This document shows, one piece after another, positions 17,023 through 26,450 of a stretch of 64,000 bases of DNA; position 1 is the first letter of the stretch; each line of letters opens with the position of its first letter. The position numbers and the translations under genes are program-made. This DNA comes from Microbacterium invictum (GTDB taxonomy: Bacteria > Actinomycetota > Actinomycetes > Actinomycetales > Microbacteriaceae): the NCBI RefSeq assembly GCF_034421375.1, contig NZ_CP139779.1, positions 1,364,001 to 1,428,000 of the forward strand, written 5' to 3'. The notes below the pieces were generated by a model, which made no database searches, had not been told where the DNA came from, and worked only from the letters and a program-made list of their open reading frames with translations.

Positions 17023-18680
17023 TCGACGTTCCTGCCCCTGCCCGCTCGATCCGCGCGCCCCGAGGAGGGGAGAGGACCGCGAAGAGCTGGGGAGCCGAGG
17101 CTGCCAAGCGCATGCTGATGAACAACCTCGACCCCGAGGTCGCCGAGCGCCCCGACGACCTCGTCGTCTACGGCGGCACCGGGAAGGCGGCCCGCTCGTG
17201 GGAGGCGTACGACGCGATCGTGCGCACGCTCGACGAGCTCGAGCCCGATGAGACGCTGCTCGTCCAGTCGGGAAAGCCCGTCGGCGTCTTCCGGACGCAC
17301 GAGTGGGCGCCCCGCGTGCTCATCGCCAACTCGAATCTCGTGGGCGACTGGGCGACGTGGCCCGAGTTCCGCCGTCTCGAGCACCTGGGCCTGACGATGT
17401 ACGGCCAGATGACGGCCGGTTCCTGGATCTACATCGGCACGCAGGGCATCTTGCAGGGGACGTACGAGACCTTCGCCGCCGTCGCACGCTCGCTCGGGCG
17501 CGATGACCTCGCAGGCACCCTCACGCTCACCGGCGGGTGCGGCGGCATGGGCGGCGCCCAGCCGCTCGCGGTGACACTCAACGGGGGAGCGGTGCTCATC
17601 GTCGACGTCGACGCCTCGCGCCTCGCGCGCCGCGTTGCGCACGGGTACCTCGACGAGTACACCACCGACCTCGACGCCGCGATCGCGCGGGTCGTCGCCG
17701 CGCGATCGGCGGGCGACGCACTCTCGGTCGGTGTCGTCGGAAATGCGGCCGAGGTCTTCCCCGAGCTGCTGCGCCGGGGCACGCCGATCGACATCGTCAC
17801 CGACCAGACGAGTGCTCACGATCCGCTTTCGTACCTGCCCGTCGGCGTCTCGGTGGAGGAATGGCGCGCCGAGGCCGAGCGCGACCCGGGGGAGTTCACG
17901 CGTCGGGCCCGGGAGTCGATGGCGGCACAGGTGGCCGCGATGGTCGGATTCCAGGATGCCGGCGCCGAGGTGTTCGACTACGGCAACTCGATCCGCGCCG
18001 AGGCGCAGCTCGGCGGCTTCGACCGCGCTTTCGCGTTCCCCGGCTTCGTGCCGGCCTACATCCGTCCGCAGTTCGCCGAGGGGCGCGGGCCCTTCCGCTG
18101 GGTGGCGCTGTCGGGGGACCCCGACGACATCCGCAATACCGACGAGGCGGTGAAGGCCCTGTTCCCCGACGACGCCGGGCTCGTGCGGTGGCTCGACAGG
18201 GCCGGCGGGGCGGTGCATTTCGAGGGGCTCCCGGCGCGCATCTGCTGGCTCGGCTACCAGGAGCGTCACCTCGCGGGGCTGCGGTTCAACGAGATGGTCG
18301 CCTCCGGAGAGCTTGCGGGACCCATCGTGATCGGCCGCGATCACCTCGACGCCGGGTCGGTCGCGTCCCCCTACCGGGAGACGGAGGCGATGGCCGACGG
18401 CTCCGACGCGATCGCCGACTGGCCGCTGCTGAACGCCCTGCTCAACACCGCGTCGGGCGCGTCGTGGGTGTCGATCCACCACGGGGGCGGGGTGGGGATC
18501 GGGAGGTCGATCCACGCCGGTCAGGTCACCGTCGCCGACGGGACGCCGCTCGCGGCCGAGAAGCTCGCCCGCGTGCTCGTCAACGACCCCGGAACCGGCA
18601 TCATGCGCCACGTCGACGCCGGCTACGACCGCGCGCGAGAGGTCGCCGCCGAGCGCGGCCTGAAGGTGCCGATGCCGTGA
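17019..18680 (+). CDS. hutU: Urocanate hydratase
   Basis: The 553-residue urocanase converts urocanate to imidazolonepropionate using NAD+ as an electrophile. The glycine-rich signature [14 protein letters not shown] lies near residue 170, [12 protein letters not shown] near 320, and the catalytic-region cysteine of [13 protein letters not shown] is C409, close to Cys410 of Pseudomonas. The start overlaps the hutH stop and is preceded by a strong AAGGAGGA site. The length is typical (about 550 residues). It is the second gene of a hutH-hutU-hutI operon. Confidence 0.96.
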   Translation: MIDVPAPARSIRAPRGGERTAKSWGAEAAKRMLMNNLDPEVAERPDDLVVYGGTGKAARSWEAYDAIVRTLDELEPDETLLVQSGKPVGVFRTHEWAPRVLIANSNLVGDWATWPEFRRLEHLGLTMYGQMTAGSWIYIGTQGILQGTYETFAAVARSLGRDDLAGTLTLTGGCGGMGGAQPLAVTLNGGAVLIVDVDASRLARRVAHGYLDEYTTDLDAAIARVVAARSAGDALSVGVVGNAAEVFPELLRRGTPIDIVTDQTSAHDPLSYLPVGVSVEEWRAEAERDPGEFTRRARESMAAQVAAMVGFQDAGAEVFDYGNSIRAEAQLGGFDRAFAFPGFVPAYIRPQFAEGRGPFRWVALSGDPDDIRNTDEAVKALFPDDAGLVRWLDRAGGAVHFEGLPARICWLGYQERHLAGLRFNEMVASGELAGPIVIGRDHLDAGSVASPYRETEAMADGSDAIADWPLLNALLNTASGASWVSIHHGGGVGIGRSIHAGQVTVADGTPLAAEKLARVLVNDPGTGIMRHVDAGYDRAREVAAERGLKVPMP

Positions 18681-19873
18681 CTGCGACGCTCATCACGAAC
18701 ATCGGCGAGCTGACGACCAACGTCGGCGCCGCGGGGGATCCGTGCGGCACCGTCCGCGACGCCGCCGTGCTGATCGACGAGGGTCGGATCGTCTGGGTCG
18801 GCGCCGCGGCGGAGGCATCGGACGTCTTGTCTCGCTTCGCTCGCGCAACGTCCGGGATAAGGGTCGTGGATGCCGCGCGGCGGGCCGTGCTGCCGGGCTT
18901 CGTCGACGCGCACACCCACCTGGTGTTCGCGGGTGACCGTGCCGACGAGTTCGAGGCGCGGATGGCCGGCCGGTCCTATTCCGCAGGGGGAATACACCGG
19001 ACGGTGGCGGCGACGCGCGCTGCGGGCGATGACGAGCTGCGCATCCGCCTGGCGGAACTCATCCGCGAGCTGCGCGGTCAGGGAACCACCACCGTGGAGA
19101 TCAAGACGGGGTACGGGCTCACCGTCCACGACGAGGAGCGGCTCGCGCGCCTCGCGGCCGAGGTGACCGCCGAGGTGACGTTCCTCGGCGCGCACGTGAT
19201 CCCGCCGGAGTACGCCGGTGACCGGAGCGGCTACCTCGACCTCGTCTGCGGCCCAATGCTGGAGTCCTGCGCGCCGTTCAGTCGCTGGATCGACGTCTTC
19301 TGCGAGGACGGCGCCTTCACCGGGGAGGAGGCACGCCGGGTGCTCGAGGCCGGTCAGCGCCGGGGCCTCGCGGCCCGCGTGCACGGCAATCAGCTCGGGG
19401 AGGGCCCGGGCGTCGCCCTCGCGATCGGTCTCGGCGCCGCATCCGTCGACCACTGCACCTTCCTGAGCGACGCCGACGTCGCCCTGCTCGCGGGCTCGGA
19501 CACGGTCGCCACGCTCCTGCCGGGGGTGGAGTTCTCCACTCGACAGCCCTACCCCGACGCCCGTCGCCTCATCGACGCCGGGGTCACCGTCGCCCTCGCA
19601 AGCGATTGCAACCCCGGGTCGAGCTTCACCAGCTCGATGCCGCTCATGATCGCCCTCGCCGTGCGCGAGATGGGGATGACCGTGCCCGAAGCGGTGTGGG
19701 CGGCGACCGCCGGCGGGGCGCGGGCGCTGCGGAGACAGGACGTCGGCGGCATCTCGCCCGGGATGCGTGCGGATCTCGTGCTCCTGGATGCGCCGTCGCG
19801 GACCCATCTGGCCTATCGACCGGGCGTGCCGATCGTCGCGGCCGTCTGGAAGGACGGTGAAACGGTCGGGTGA
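18677..19873 (+). CDS. hutI: Imidazolonepropionase
   Basis: The 398-residue amidohydrolase opens imidazolonepropionate to N-formimino-L-glutamate. The metal-binding [16 protein letters not shown] holds H79 and H81; [16 protein letters not shown] and [20 protein letters not shown] are family signatures. It starts with GTG overlapping the hutU stop by four bases, so the three hut genes are translationally coupled. The last pathway step, hydrolysis of formiminoglutamate, is not in this operon but may be served by the ureohydrolase gene 0.5 kb downstream on the other strand. Confidence 0.95.
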   Translation: MTATLITNIGELTTNVGAAGDPCGTVRDAAVLIDEGRIVWVGAAAEASDVLSRFARATSGIRVVDAARRAVLPGFVDAHTHLVFAGDRADEFEARMAGRSYSAGGIHRTVAATRAAGDDELRIRLAELIRELRGQGTTTVEIKTGYGLTVHDEERLARLAAEVTAEVTFLGAHVIPPEYAGDRSGYLDLVCGPMLESCAPFSRWIDVFCEDGAFTGEEARRVLEAGQRRGLAARVHGNQLGEGPGVALAIGLGAASVDHCTFLSDADVALLAGSDTVATLLPGVEFSTRQPYPDARRLIDAGVTVALASDCNPGSSFTSSMPLMIALAVREMGMTVPEAVWAATAGGARALRRQDVGGISPGMRADLVLLDAPSRTHLAYRPGVPIVAAVWKDGETVG

Positions 19874-19879
19874 CCGCCG

Positions 19880-20353
19880 TCAGCGCGGCGTGTCGAGGTG
19901 CCACTCCGCCGGGTCGACGGCGCCGACGACGGCCCAGTCGTCATCGTCCCAGCGGAACCGGGCGACCGCGCACGTGGGCATCTCGCCGATGCCGCCTCCC
20001 GAGAGCGCCTCGGCGAGCTCGGTCATGCCGGGATTGTGCGCGACGACCATCACGCGGGCCGCGCCGCTGCGCCCCGCCGTCGCGAGGAGCGTCGACGGCG
20101 GGGCGCCGTAGAGGTCGGGATCGAGGGTGAGCTCGGCCCCGAGCGCCGCCGCGAAGGCGTCGGCGGTGGTGCGGGCGCGGACGGCCGTGCTCGACAGCAG
20201 AGCGTCGGGGCGGAAGCCCGTCTCGGCGAGGCGCGCGGCCATTCTCGGGGCGTCGCGCAGACCCCTCTCGTTCAGCGGTCGATCGTGATCGCGAAGCCCC
20301 GGGTCGCCCCAGTCCGACTTCGCGTGTCGTACCAGCACCAGTTCGATCGTCAT
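19880..20353 (-). CDS. SixA-like histidine phosphatase
   Basis: The 157-residue protein has the histidine-phosphatase catalytic motif LVRHAKSDWGDPGLRDHDRP near its start (His at the centre of RHA). The second histidine lies in MVVAHNPGMTELAEALSG, the layout of the SixA branch. SixA removes phosphate from phosphohistidine; the true substrate here is unknown. The start overlaps the ureohydrolase stop by four bases (ATGA), so it is cotranscribed with it. The frame continues further upstream but lies entirely within the ureohydrolase gene. Confidence 0.88.
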   Translation of the reverse strand: MTIELVLVRHAKSDWGDPGLRDHDRPLNERGLRDAPRMAARLAETGFRPDALLSSTAVRARTTADAFAAALGAELTLDPDLYGAPPSTLLATAGRSGAARVMVVAHNPGMTELAEALSGGGIGEMPTCAVARFRWDDDDWAVVGAVDPAEWHLDTPR

Positions 20354-21252
20354 CGGATCGCCCTCCCCGCCAGAAGCTCCAGAACGCACAGCGCCGCCAG
20401 TCTCACCGTCCGGCCGTCGTCGGTGTCGGCAGTGGCGTCGATCTCGACGATATCCGCCGTCACGAGTCGCGCGTCCGACGCGGCCGCACGGACCAGCGCG
20501 CGCAGCGCGTGGGCGCTCAGCCCGCCCGGGACCGAGGCCGGGCACGCCGGCGCGACGGATCTGTCGCAGACATCCACGTCGATGTCCAGGTGCACGCCGC
20601 CGGTACCCGCACCTGCGATCGCGAACGCCTCGTCCATCAGGTCGCCGGCCGGACGGCCGCGAGCCTCGTCGAGGGTGACCAGGGTGATGCCGAGCGCTCG
20701 TGCCCGGGCGATGTAGGCGGGGGAGTTGGCGAAGTCGGCGATGCCGATCTGCACGATCCGCGCCGGATCGAGTCCGTCCTCGACGAGCCGGCGCACCGGT
20801 GAGCCGTTGGATCTGCCGTCGCGGAGGTCGAGATGAGCGTCGAGCGTGATCAGGCCGCCGGCCCTGGCTCCCTGGGCGACCGGCACGGTGGCGGCGTTGT
20901 CGCCGCCGAGGGCGATGACCAGCCCGCCGCGGGCGGCGAGGTCGGCGACGAGGCGGCGGACGCGCGCCTCACCCTCCTCGCCGTCGGGCTCGGGAACATC
21001 TCCCGCGTCGACGATCGTGAGCGCGGCGTCGAGGTCGACGGCGGGGGGACCGATCACGGTGGGGCTGTACCGCCGGAGAGCCTCGCGCACGGCCGCAGGG
21101 GTGGCGTGGGCCCCGGTCGCCGACAGGGACGTCCGATAGGTCGGCACCCCGAGAAGGGCCACGTCGATCGGGCCGGAGGTCTCGGCGCCGTCGTGCGCCG
21201 ACGGCCAGTCACCGGCGCGCGGCCACAGGGGGTCGTGGAAGAGGCCGCTCAC
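20350..21252 (-). CDS. Ureohydrolase (arginase/agmatinase/formimidoylglutamase family), HutG candidate
   Basis: The 300-residue protein has the arginase fold. Metal-site motifs are present as GGDNA (116-120), DAHLD (138-142) and DIDVDVCD near residue 225. The first normally reads GGDHS, so a Mn-ligand histidine is replaced by N119. The short distance to hutHUI makes formimidoylglutamase (HutG) the most attractive role, giving glutamate and formamide; agmatinase or guanidinobutyrase remain possible. The gene overlaps both neighbours by four bases and is read opposite to the hut operon. Confidence 0.78.
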   Translation of the reverse strand: MSGLFHDPLWPRAGDWPSAHDGAETSGPIDVALLGVPTYRTSLSATGAHATPAAVREALRRYSPTVIGPPAVDLDAALTIVDAGDVPEPDGEEGEARVRRLVADLAARGGLVIALGGDNAATVPVAQGARAGGLITLDAHLDLRDGRSNGSPVRRLVEDGLDPARIVQIGIADFANSPAYIARARALGITLVTLDEARGRPAGDLMDEAFAIAGAGTGGVHLDIDVDVCDRSVAPACPASVPGGLSAHALRALVRAAASDARLVTADIVEIDATADTDDGRTVRLAALCVLELLAGRAIR

Positions 21253-21596
21253 ACCGACACGTAGACCCAGGCCGTGCGGCCGCTGGCGAGCGGCGCCGCG
21301 ATGCGCCGGTAGAGCGAGACCTCGTACTCGTCCGCGGCGTCGAGCTCGTCCTCGGTGACGCGCAACACCTTCCCCACCACCTTGTCGAGGGGATTCCCGG
21401 TCGGCCGGACGATGGGGTGCACCGCATGCCCCGAGACATCCACCACCCGTTCGTCGATGATCTCGGCGTAGTCGACGGTGAATCCGGGCAGGATGTCGGG
21501 CTCGGCCTCGACGATCCTGCCGAAGGTGTCCAGCTGCACCTCGGGCTGCTGGAGCGTGCCGTAGCTGAAGAGCAGTTCGCCGCTCACCGATTCCAC
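21249..21596 (-). CDS. Gamma-glutamylcyclotransferase-fold (AIG2-like) protein
   Basis: The roughly 115-residue product carries LLFSYGTLQQPEVQLDTFGR, the Y-G-[ST]-L nucleotide of AIG2/GGCT folds. ADEYEVSLYRRIAAPLASGRTAWVYV closes the barrel. These proteins cyclise gamma-glutamyl amines or act in related turnover. Start codons GTG 21596, GTG 21587 and TTG 21617 are all in frame; 21596 is a compromise. It overlaps the ureohydrolase start by four bases, so both may handle glutamyl- or guanidino-type compounds, which is an inference from position. Confidence 0.75.
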   Translation of the reverse strand: MESVSGELLFSYGTLQQPEVQLDTFGRIVEAEPDILPGFTVDYAEIIDERVVDVSGHAVHPIVRPTGNPLDKVVGKVLRVTEDELDAADEYEVSLYRRIAAPLASGRTAWVYVSV

Positions 21597-21623
21597 GCGC
21601 TCACTGTAGCGCCGCAAGGAGCG

Positions 21624-22895
21624 TCATCCCCAGATGGCGCGGGCGATCGTGTAGATGACGAGCCCCGCCAGCGCCCCGACGATCGTGCCGTTCAGACGGA
21701 TGTACTGCAGGTCGCGTCCGACCATGAGCTCGATCTTCTCGGTCGTCTCCTCGGGGTCCCACCGCTCGACGGTGTCGGTGATGATCGACGCGATGTCGTG
21801 GCGGTACCGGTCGACGAGGAAGACCGCGGCCTCGGTCACCCAACCGTCGGCGCGCTTCTGCAGCGCCGCATCGGTCACGAGGCGCTCGCCGATGTCGGCC
21901 AGCGCGTCCGTGAGGCGGTGCCGCAGGCCGCTGTCGGGGTCGTCGAGGGCCGCGAGCAGCCCAGACTTCGCCGTGCCCCACGCCTGCGCGGCGAGCTCGC
22001 GCACCCGCGGGCTGTCGAACACCGCCGACTTGGCGTCTTCGAGCCGTCCGATGGTGGCCGGGTCGGTCTGCAGATTGTGCGCGAGCCGTTCGAGGTATCC
22101 GTCGATCGCGTGCCGGGCGGGATGATCCGGATCGGCGCGCACCGCCGCGACGAACTTCACGGCCTCGTTGTAGACGGTGTCGTCCACCAGTCGCTGCGCG
22201 ATCTTCGGCACCCAGGCGGGCAGGCGCCGCGAGACCAGGCCCTCGAAGGCGACCCGGTTCGCCGAGAGCCAGTTCTCGATGGTCTCCGCGGCGAGATCGA
22301 CCGCCCCGTGGTGCGCACCGGCCTCGATGACCCGCTCGAGCCACCCGCCCACCGGGGGCCCCCATTCGGGAACGAGCACGTGCTCGCGCGCGAGCTCTTC
22401 GATCACCTCGCGCACGTCGTCGTCGCTCAGCGCGCGCAGCACGCCCGCGGCGATCGCCGACGCCTCCGAACCGACGCGCGCGGCGTGCTCGGGCTGGCGG
22501 AGCCACTCCCCGGCGCGGCGCGAGATGCGGGTGGCGGCGAGCTTCGTGCGCACGACCTCGCCGCGAAGGAACTCCGTCTCGACGAACTCCCCGAGCGTCC
22601 GGCCGATCTCGTCCTTCCGCTTGGGGATGATCGCGGTGTGGGGGATGGGGAGGCCGAGCGGATGCCGGAAGAGCGCCGTCACGGCGAACCAGTCCGCGAG
22701 CGCCCCGACCATCCCGCCCTCCGCGGCGGCGCGGACGTAGCCGAGCCAGGGCACCTGCTCCTGGAGCGAGAACGCGATCGCGAAGACCACGGCCATCGCC
22801 AGGAGCGCCCCGAGCGCGACGGCCTTCATGGTGCGCAGAGCGCGGCGCCGCTGCTGATCGGCAGGGCTCAGCTGGTCCGTCGGGGTGCGTGCCAT
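21624..22895 (-). CDS. DUF445 family membrane protein
   Basis: The 423-residue protein matches DUF445. A charged N-terminus is followed by a membrane segment (AVALGALLAMAVVFAIAFSL) and the family signature EGGMVGALADWFAVTALFRH with PHTAIIPKRKDEIGRTLGEF. A long helical region follows, and a C-terminal membrane anchor (IVGALAGLVIYTIARAIWG). The function of DUF445 proteins is unknown. ATG 22895 was selected because it precedes the conserved N-terminal region; the open frame upstream has no ribosome site. Confidence 0.85.
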   Translation of the reverse strand: MARTPTDQLSPADQQRRRALRTMKAVALGALLAMAVVFAIAFSLQEQVPWLGYVRAAAEGGMVGALADWFAVTALFRHPLGLPIPHTAIIPKRKDEIGRTLGEFVETEFLRGEVVRTKLAATRISRRAGEWLRQPEHAARVGSEASAIAAGVLRALSDDDVREVIEELAREHVLVPEWGPPVGGWLERVIEAGAHHGAVDLAAETIENWLSANRVAFEGLVSRRLPAWVPKIAQRLVDDTVYNEAVKFVAAVRADPDHPARHAIDGYLERLAHNLQTDPATIGRLEDAKSAVFDSPRVRELAAQAWGTAKSGLLAALDDPDSGLRHRLTDALADIGERLVTDAALQKRADGWVTEAAVFLVDRYRHDIASIITDTVERWDPEETTEKIELMVGRDLQYIRLNGTIVGALAGLVIYTIARAIWG

Positions 22896-22961
22896 CAGGT
22901 CATCCTCGCACGGGCGCGGCCGCCCGTCATCGAACGCCGGATCCGACAGCATCCGCCGCTG

Positions 22962-22990
22962 TTGACGACGGAATCCGTGAGGTTTTACAT
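22962..22990 (+). promoter_or_regulatory. Predicted promoter of the polyamine transporter operon
   Basis: TTGACG and a weak TTACAT hexamer are separated by 17 bases in the 195-bp gap between the divergent DUF445 and ABC-ATPase genes. The 100 bases that follow are noticeably richer in A/T than the surroundings and contain short ACGTGTGT-like repeats, suggesting a regulated leader. No specific regulator site was identified. Confidence 0.35.
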
Positions 22991-23090
22991 CTCCGACACA
23001 CAATCACGTCTGTACGGGCAACAGCACGTGTGTTTGACTACGGGGCACAGCGGTTCAAAAAGGCGCGGCACTGCCGCCGGCGGAGGATTC

Positions 23091-24269
23091 ATGCCCGAGG
23101 CTTCCCTGACCACGCACCCCGCCCCGCGCGTGCCCTCCGCGGGGCCAGCGGAGGACGCGAGCGGCACCACCGGATCGGTCGTTCTGGATCGGGTCACCAA
23201 ACGCTATGCCGGTCAGACGGCCGTCGACGAGCTCTCGCTCTCGATCGAGTCCGGCGAATTCGTCTCGCTCCTGGGACCCTCGGGATGCGGGAAGACGACC
23301 ACGCTCCGCATGATCGCGGGATTCGAGCATCCCGATGCCGGCGACATCACCGTCTCCGGTCGGTCGGTCCTCGGCTTGCCGCCCTACCGTCGCGACGTCA
23401 ACACCGTCTTCCAGGCCTACGCGCTCTTCCCGCACCTGTCCGTCGCCGAGAACGTCGCCTACGGTCTGCAGCAGACGCGCACGCCGAAGGGAGAGGTGCG
23501 CGAGCGCGTCGCGGACGCGCTGGACATGGTGCAGATGCGCCGCTTCGCCGACCGCAAACCCACGCAGCTCTCGGGTGGGCAGCAGCAGCGCATCGCCCTC
23601 GCCCGGGCGCTGGTCAATCGGCCCTCCGTGCTCCTCCTGGACGAGCCCCTGGGCGCCCTGGACCGGCAGCTGCGCGAGGAGATGCAGCTCGAGCTCAAGC
23701 TCCTGCAGTCGCGGCTGGGGATCACCTTCGTCTTCGTCACGCACGATCAGGGCGAGGCGCTGTCGATGAGCGACCGGATCGCGGTGATGCGCGACGGCCG
23801 GATCGAACAGCTGGCCGACTCGGACACCATCTACGCACGGCCCTCCTCGGCCTACGTGGCGGCGTTCGTCGGCCAGCAGAACTTCTTCCGCGGTGCGGTG
23901 GCGGAGTCGGGTGCGGCGGTCGCCTCTCCGCACGTCCTCGTGCGCGGAACGGAGCGAGTGCTCACCGGATCGCGGGGCGAGGCGGCGGTGCGCCCGGAGT
24001 ACATCCGGATCGAATCCTCGACGGACGCCGACGGCGTGAACGCCGTGCAGGGCACGCTCATCGGCCTCTCCCACCTGGGCGACACCATGCAGTACCTCGT
24101 GAGCCTCGGCGGAGATCAGAGCCTGATCGTCCGCCGGCCCACTCCCGACGCCCCGGCCCTGCGCGTCGGGGATCCGGTGCGGTGCTCCTGGGCCGACCAC
24201 CACGTCCTGCTCTTCCCCGCCGACGACGCCGCCGAGGAGGGCGGCTACGTCCCGCCGCCGACCGTCTGA
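23091..24269 (+). CDS. Polyamine-type ABC transporter ATP-binding protein (PotA-like)
   Basis: The 392-residue ATPase has Walker A GPSGCGKTTTLRMIAG, signature LSGGQQQRIALARAL, Walker B VLLLDEPLGALD and switch His in VFVTHDQGEALSMSD. A C-terminal TOBE domain follows (AAVRPEYIRI and GLSHLGDTMQYLVSL), as in PotA. It energises uptake of spermidine/putrescine-like substrates. ATG 23091 has GGAGG a few bases upstream. It heads an operon with the binding protein, two permeases and an amidohydrolase. Confidence 0.92.
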   Translation: MPEASLTTHPAPRVPSAGPAEDASGTTGSVVLDRVTKRYAGQTAVDELSLSIESGEFVSLLGPSGCGKTTTLRMIAGFEHPDAGDITVSGRSVLGLPPYRRDVNTVFQAYALFPHLSVAENVAYGLQQTRTPKGEVRERVADALDMVQMRRFADRKPTQLSGGQQQRIALARALVNRPSVLLLDEPLGALDRQLREEMQLELKLLQSRLGITFVFVTHDQGEALSMSDRIAVMRDGRIEQLADSDTIYARPSSAYVAAFVGQQNFFRGAVAESGAAVASPHVLVRGTERVLTGSRGEAAVRPEYIRIESSTDADGVNAVQGTLIGLSHLGDTMQYLVSLGGDQSLIVRRPTPDAPALRVGDPVRCSWADHHVLLFPADDAAEEGGYVPPPTV

Positions 24270-24331
24270 CCCCCGCCGCAGCATCCCCGCCCTCCCGACA
24301 CTCCCCGCCCTCCCGACACCCAGGAGCCCCG

Positions 24332-25516
24332 ATGACCGAATCCCGAAACCCGCTCCGGATCCTCGCCCCCGACGCCGCCGTGCCCGTGATCGCGCGTGAA
24401 CTGTCGAGGCGACGGTTCCTGAGCCTGGCCGCCGTCGTCGGCGGAACGGCCGTGCTCGCCGCCTGTGCGCCCGGCGCGGGGAGCGCACCGGCCCCGCAGG
24501 CGACCGGGGGCGATCTCGAGGGCGACCTGTCGGTCTACACCTGGGGCGACTACGACTCGCCCGACGTGGTGGCGAACTTCACGTCGGAGCTCGGACCGAG
24601 GGTGGCCCTGGACTCGTACAGCTCGAACGAAGAGCTCATCGCCAAGCTCGTCGCGGCGCGGGGAACGTCCGGCTACGACATCGTGGTCCCCACCGGCGTG
24701 TTCATCCCGCAGATGATCGAGAACGATCTGCTCACTCCCTTCAATAAGGACCTGCTGCCGAACCTCGCCAACATGGATCCCGCCTATCTCGGGCGGGCGT
24801 GGGACCCCTCCAACGACTATTCGGTGTGCAAGGCGTGGGGGACGACCGGGTTCGTCTACGACAAGACGGTCATCACGCGCGAGCTCGCGACCTGGTCGGA
24901 CTTCTTCGACGCGGCGCAGAACGAGGCGAGCGGACGGACGTCGATGTCGGACGACCCGGCGGGAATCATCGGCGCGTACTTCTGGGCGAACGACATGGAC
25001 TGGAACACCGAGGATGCCGCCGAGCTGGAGGAGTGCCGCGCGTTCCTCGTGGAGACCATCGCGCCGCACATCTCCGCGTTCGACTCCTACCCCGGCACGA
25101 ACGCCATCCCGCAGGGAACGCAGGTGCTGATGCAGGCCTGGAACGGCGACGCCCGGCTCGGCCTGCTCGAGAGCAGCGAGCCCGACCGGTGGCAGTGGGT
25201 GCTCCCCGGCCCGGTGACCGAGCTGTGGATGGACAACTGGGCGATCGCCGCGGGCGCGCCGCACCCCGAGGCCGCGCACGCGTTCATCAACTTCTCGATG
25301 ACGCCTGAGAACCTCGCCCTGAACCTCGACTACATCGGCTACAACGTCGGGGGGAAGGACATGGAGCAGGCCGCCGTCGACGCGGGTCTGGAGTTCACCG
25401 ACATGATCTTCTTCACCCCCCAACAGCTCGAGAGCATGCGCGAGCAGACTCTGAACGACTCGCAGACCACCCGCGTGGAGATCTGGAACGAGATGAAGGC
25501 CGCGGCGGGTGCGTAG
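24332..25516 (+). CDS. Polyamine-type ABC transporter substrate-binding lipoprotein (PotD-like)
   Basis: The 394-residue protein has a Tat-type signal (SRRRFLS at 25-31) with a lipobox ending LAAC (Cys45), so it is exported folded and lipid-anchored. The mature start LSVYTWGDYDSPDVVANF and VPTGVFIPQMIENDLL are typical of PotD/PotF spermidine/putrescine binders. The downstream gene starts within its last codons (GTG 25509). The ligand is inferred as a polyamine or related cation from family and neighbours. Confidence 0.92.
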   Translation: MTESRNPLRILAPDAAVPVIARELSRRRFLSLAAVVGGTAVLAACAPGAGSAPAPQATGGDLEGDLSVYTWGDYDSPDVVANFTSELGPRVALDSYSSNEELIAKLVAARGTSGYDIVVPTGVFIPQMIENDLLTPFNKDLLPNLANMDPAYLGRAWDPSNDYSVCKAWGTTGFVYDKTVITRELATWSDFFDAAQNEASGRTSMSDDPAGIIGAYFWANDMDWNTEDAAELEECRAFLVETIAPHISAFDSYPGTNAIPQGTQVLMQAWNGDARLGLLESSEPDRWQWVLPGPVTELWMDNWAIAAGAPHPEAAHAFINFSMTPENLALNLDYIGYNVGGKDMEQAAVDAGLEFTDMIFFTPQQLESMREQTLNDSQTTRVEIWNEMKAAAGA

Positions 25517-26450
25517 ACGCAGCGCCGGTGCCGCGCTCGCCGTTCCGGCGTGGGCGTGGCTGCTGGTGTTCTTCGTCGCCCCCGTGGCGATGGTGGTGTG
25601 GTTCAGCTTCGGGTACAAGCCCGGAGTCTTCGGGACCCATGCCAACGATGTGCTCTCCTTCGACCGGTACGTCGAGGCGCTGTCCCCGACGTTCTTCGCC
25701 ACCTTCGCGAACACCCTCTGGGTGGGGATGCTCGGCACGGCGATCTGCTTCCTGATCGGGATGCCCGTCGCCTACTGGATGGCGTTCAAAGTGCGGCCCC
25801 AGCGCCGCGGGCTGCTCATCGCCCTCGTGCTCGTGCCCTTCTGGACGAACTTCCTCGTGCGCACGATCGGCTGGCAGGTGATCCTCGCCCCCGAGGGCTG
25901 GACGTCGGGGGTGCTGCAGTCGGTCGGCATCATCGACGGCCCCCTCGAACTGCTCTACACCCGCACCGCCGTCCTCATCGGCGTGGTGTACAACTATCTG
26001 CCGTTGATGATCCTGCCCCTCTTCGTCGCCTTCGACCGCGTGGGACCGGCTGTTCGCGAGGCGTCGAAGGACCTGGGAGCGGGAAAGCTGACGACGTTCC
26101 TCCGGGTGACCCTTCCCCTCTCGCGTCCGGGGGTCATCGCCGGCGTGCTGCTCGTCTTCATCCCGCTGATGGGCGACTACATCACCGCCACCGTGCTCGG
26201 CGGAGCACGGGGCAACATGGTCGGGCAGCTCGTGGCCAGCCAATTCCAGACCGCGCAGAACTGGGCGCTGGGCTCGGCGATGGCGGTGCTGCTGATGCTC
26301 GTCATCGTGCTGACCATCGCCGTCGCGGCCGCGCTCATCTGGCTGATTGCGCTGCCGTTCCGCGCCCGCACGGGGCTGGTGCTCGGGCCCCCGCCCGAGC
26401 CCCCGGCGCCGGTGACCGCCGCGCCCGAGCGGGTGGAGGTGGGGTCGTGA
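25509..26450 (+). CDS. Polyamine-type ABC transporter permease (PotB-like)
   Basis: The 313-residue membrane protein has six predicted membrane segments starting at AWAWLLVFFVAPVAMVVWF. The coupling loop EASKDLGAGKLTTFLRVTLP is the EAA motif of PotB-type permeases. The GTG start overlaps the binding-protein stop by eight bases. A Pro-rich cytoplasmic tail ends the protein. It forms the channel with the next permease. Confidence 0.92.
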   Translation: MRRRSAGAALAVPAWAWLLVFFVAPVAMVVWFSFGYKPGVFGTHANDVLSFDRYVEALSPTFFATFANTLWVGMLGTAICFLIGMPVAYWMAFKVRPQRRGLLIALVLVPFWTNFLVRTIGWQVILAPEGWTSGVLQSVGIIDGPLELLYTRTAVLIGVVYNYLPLMILPLFVAFDRVGPAVREASKDLGAGKLTTFLRVTLPLSRPGVIAGVLLVFIPLMGDYITATVLGGARGNMVGQLVASQFQTAQNWALGSAMAVLLMLVIVLTIAVAAALIWLIALPFRARTGLVLGPPPEPPAPVTAAPERVEVGS

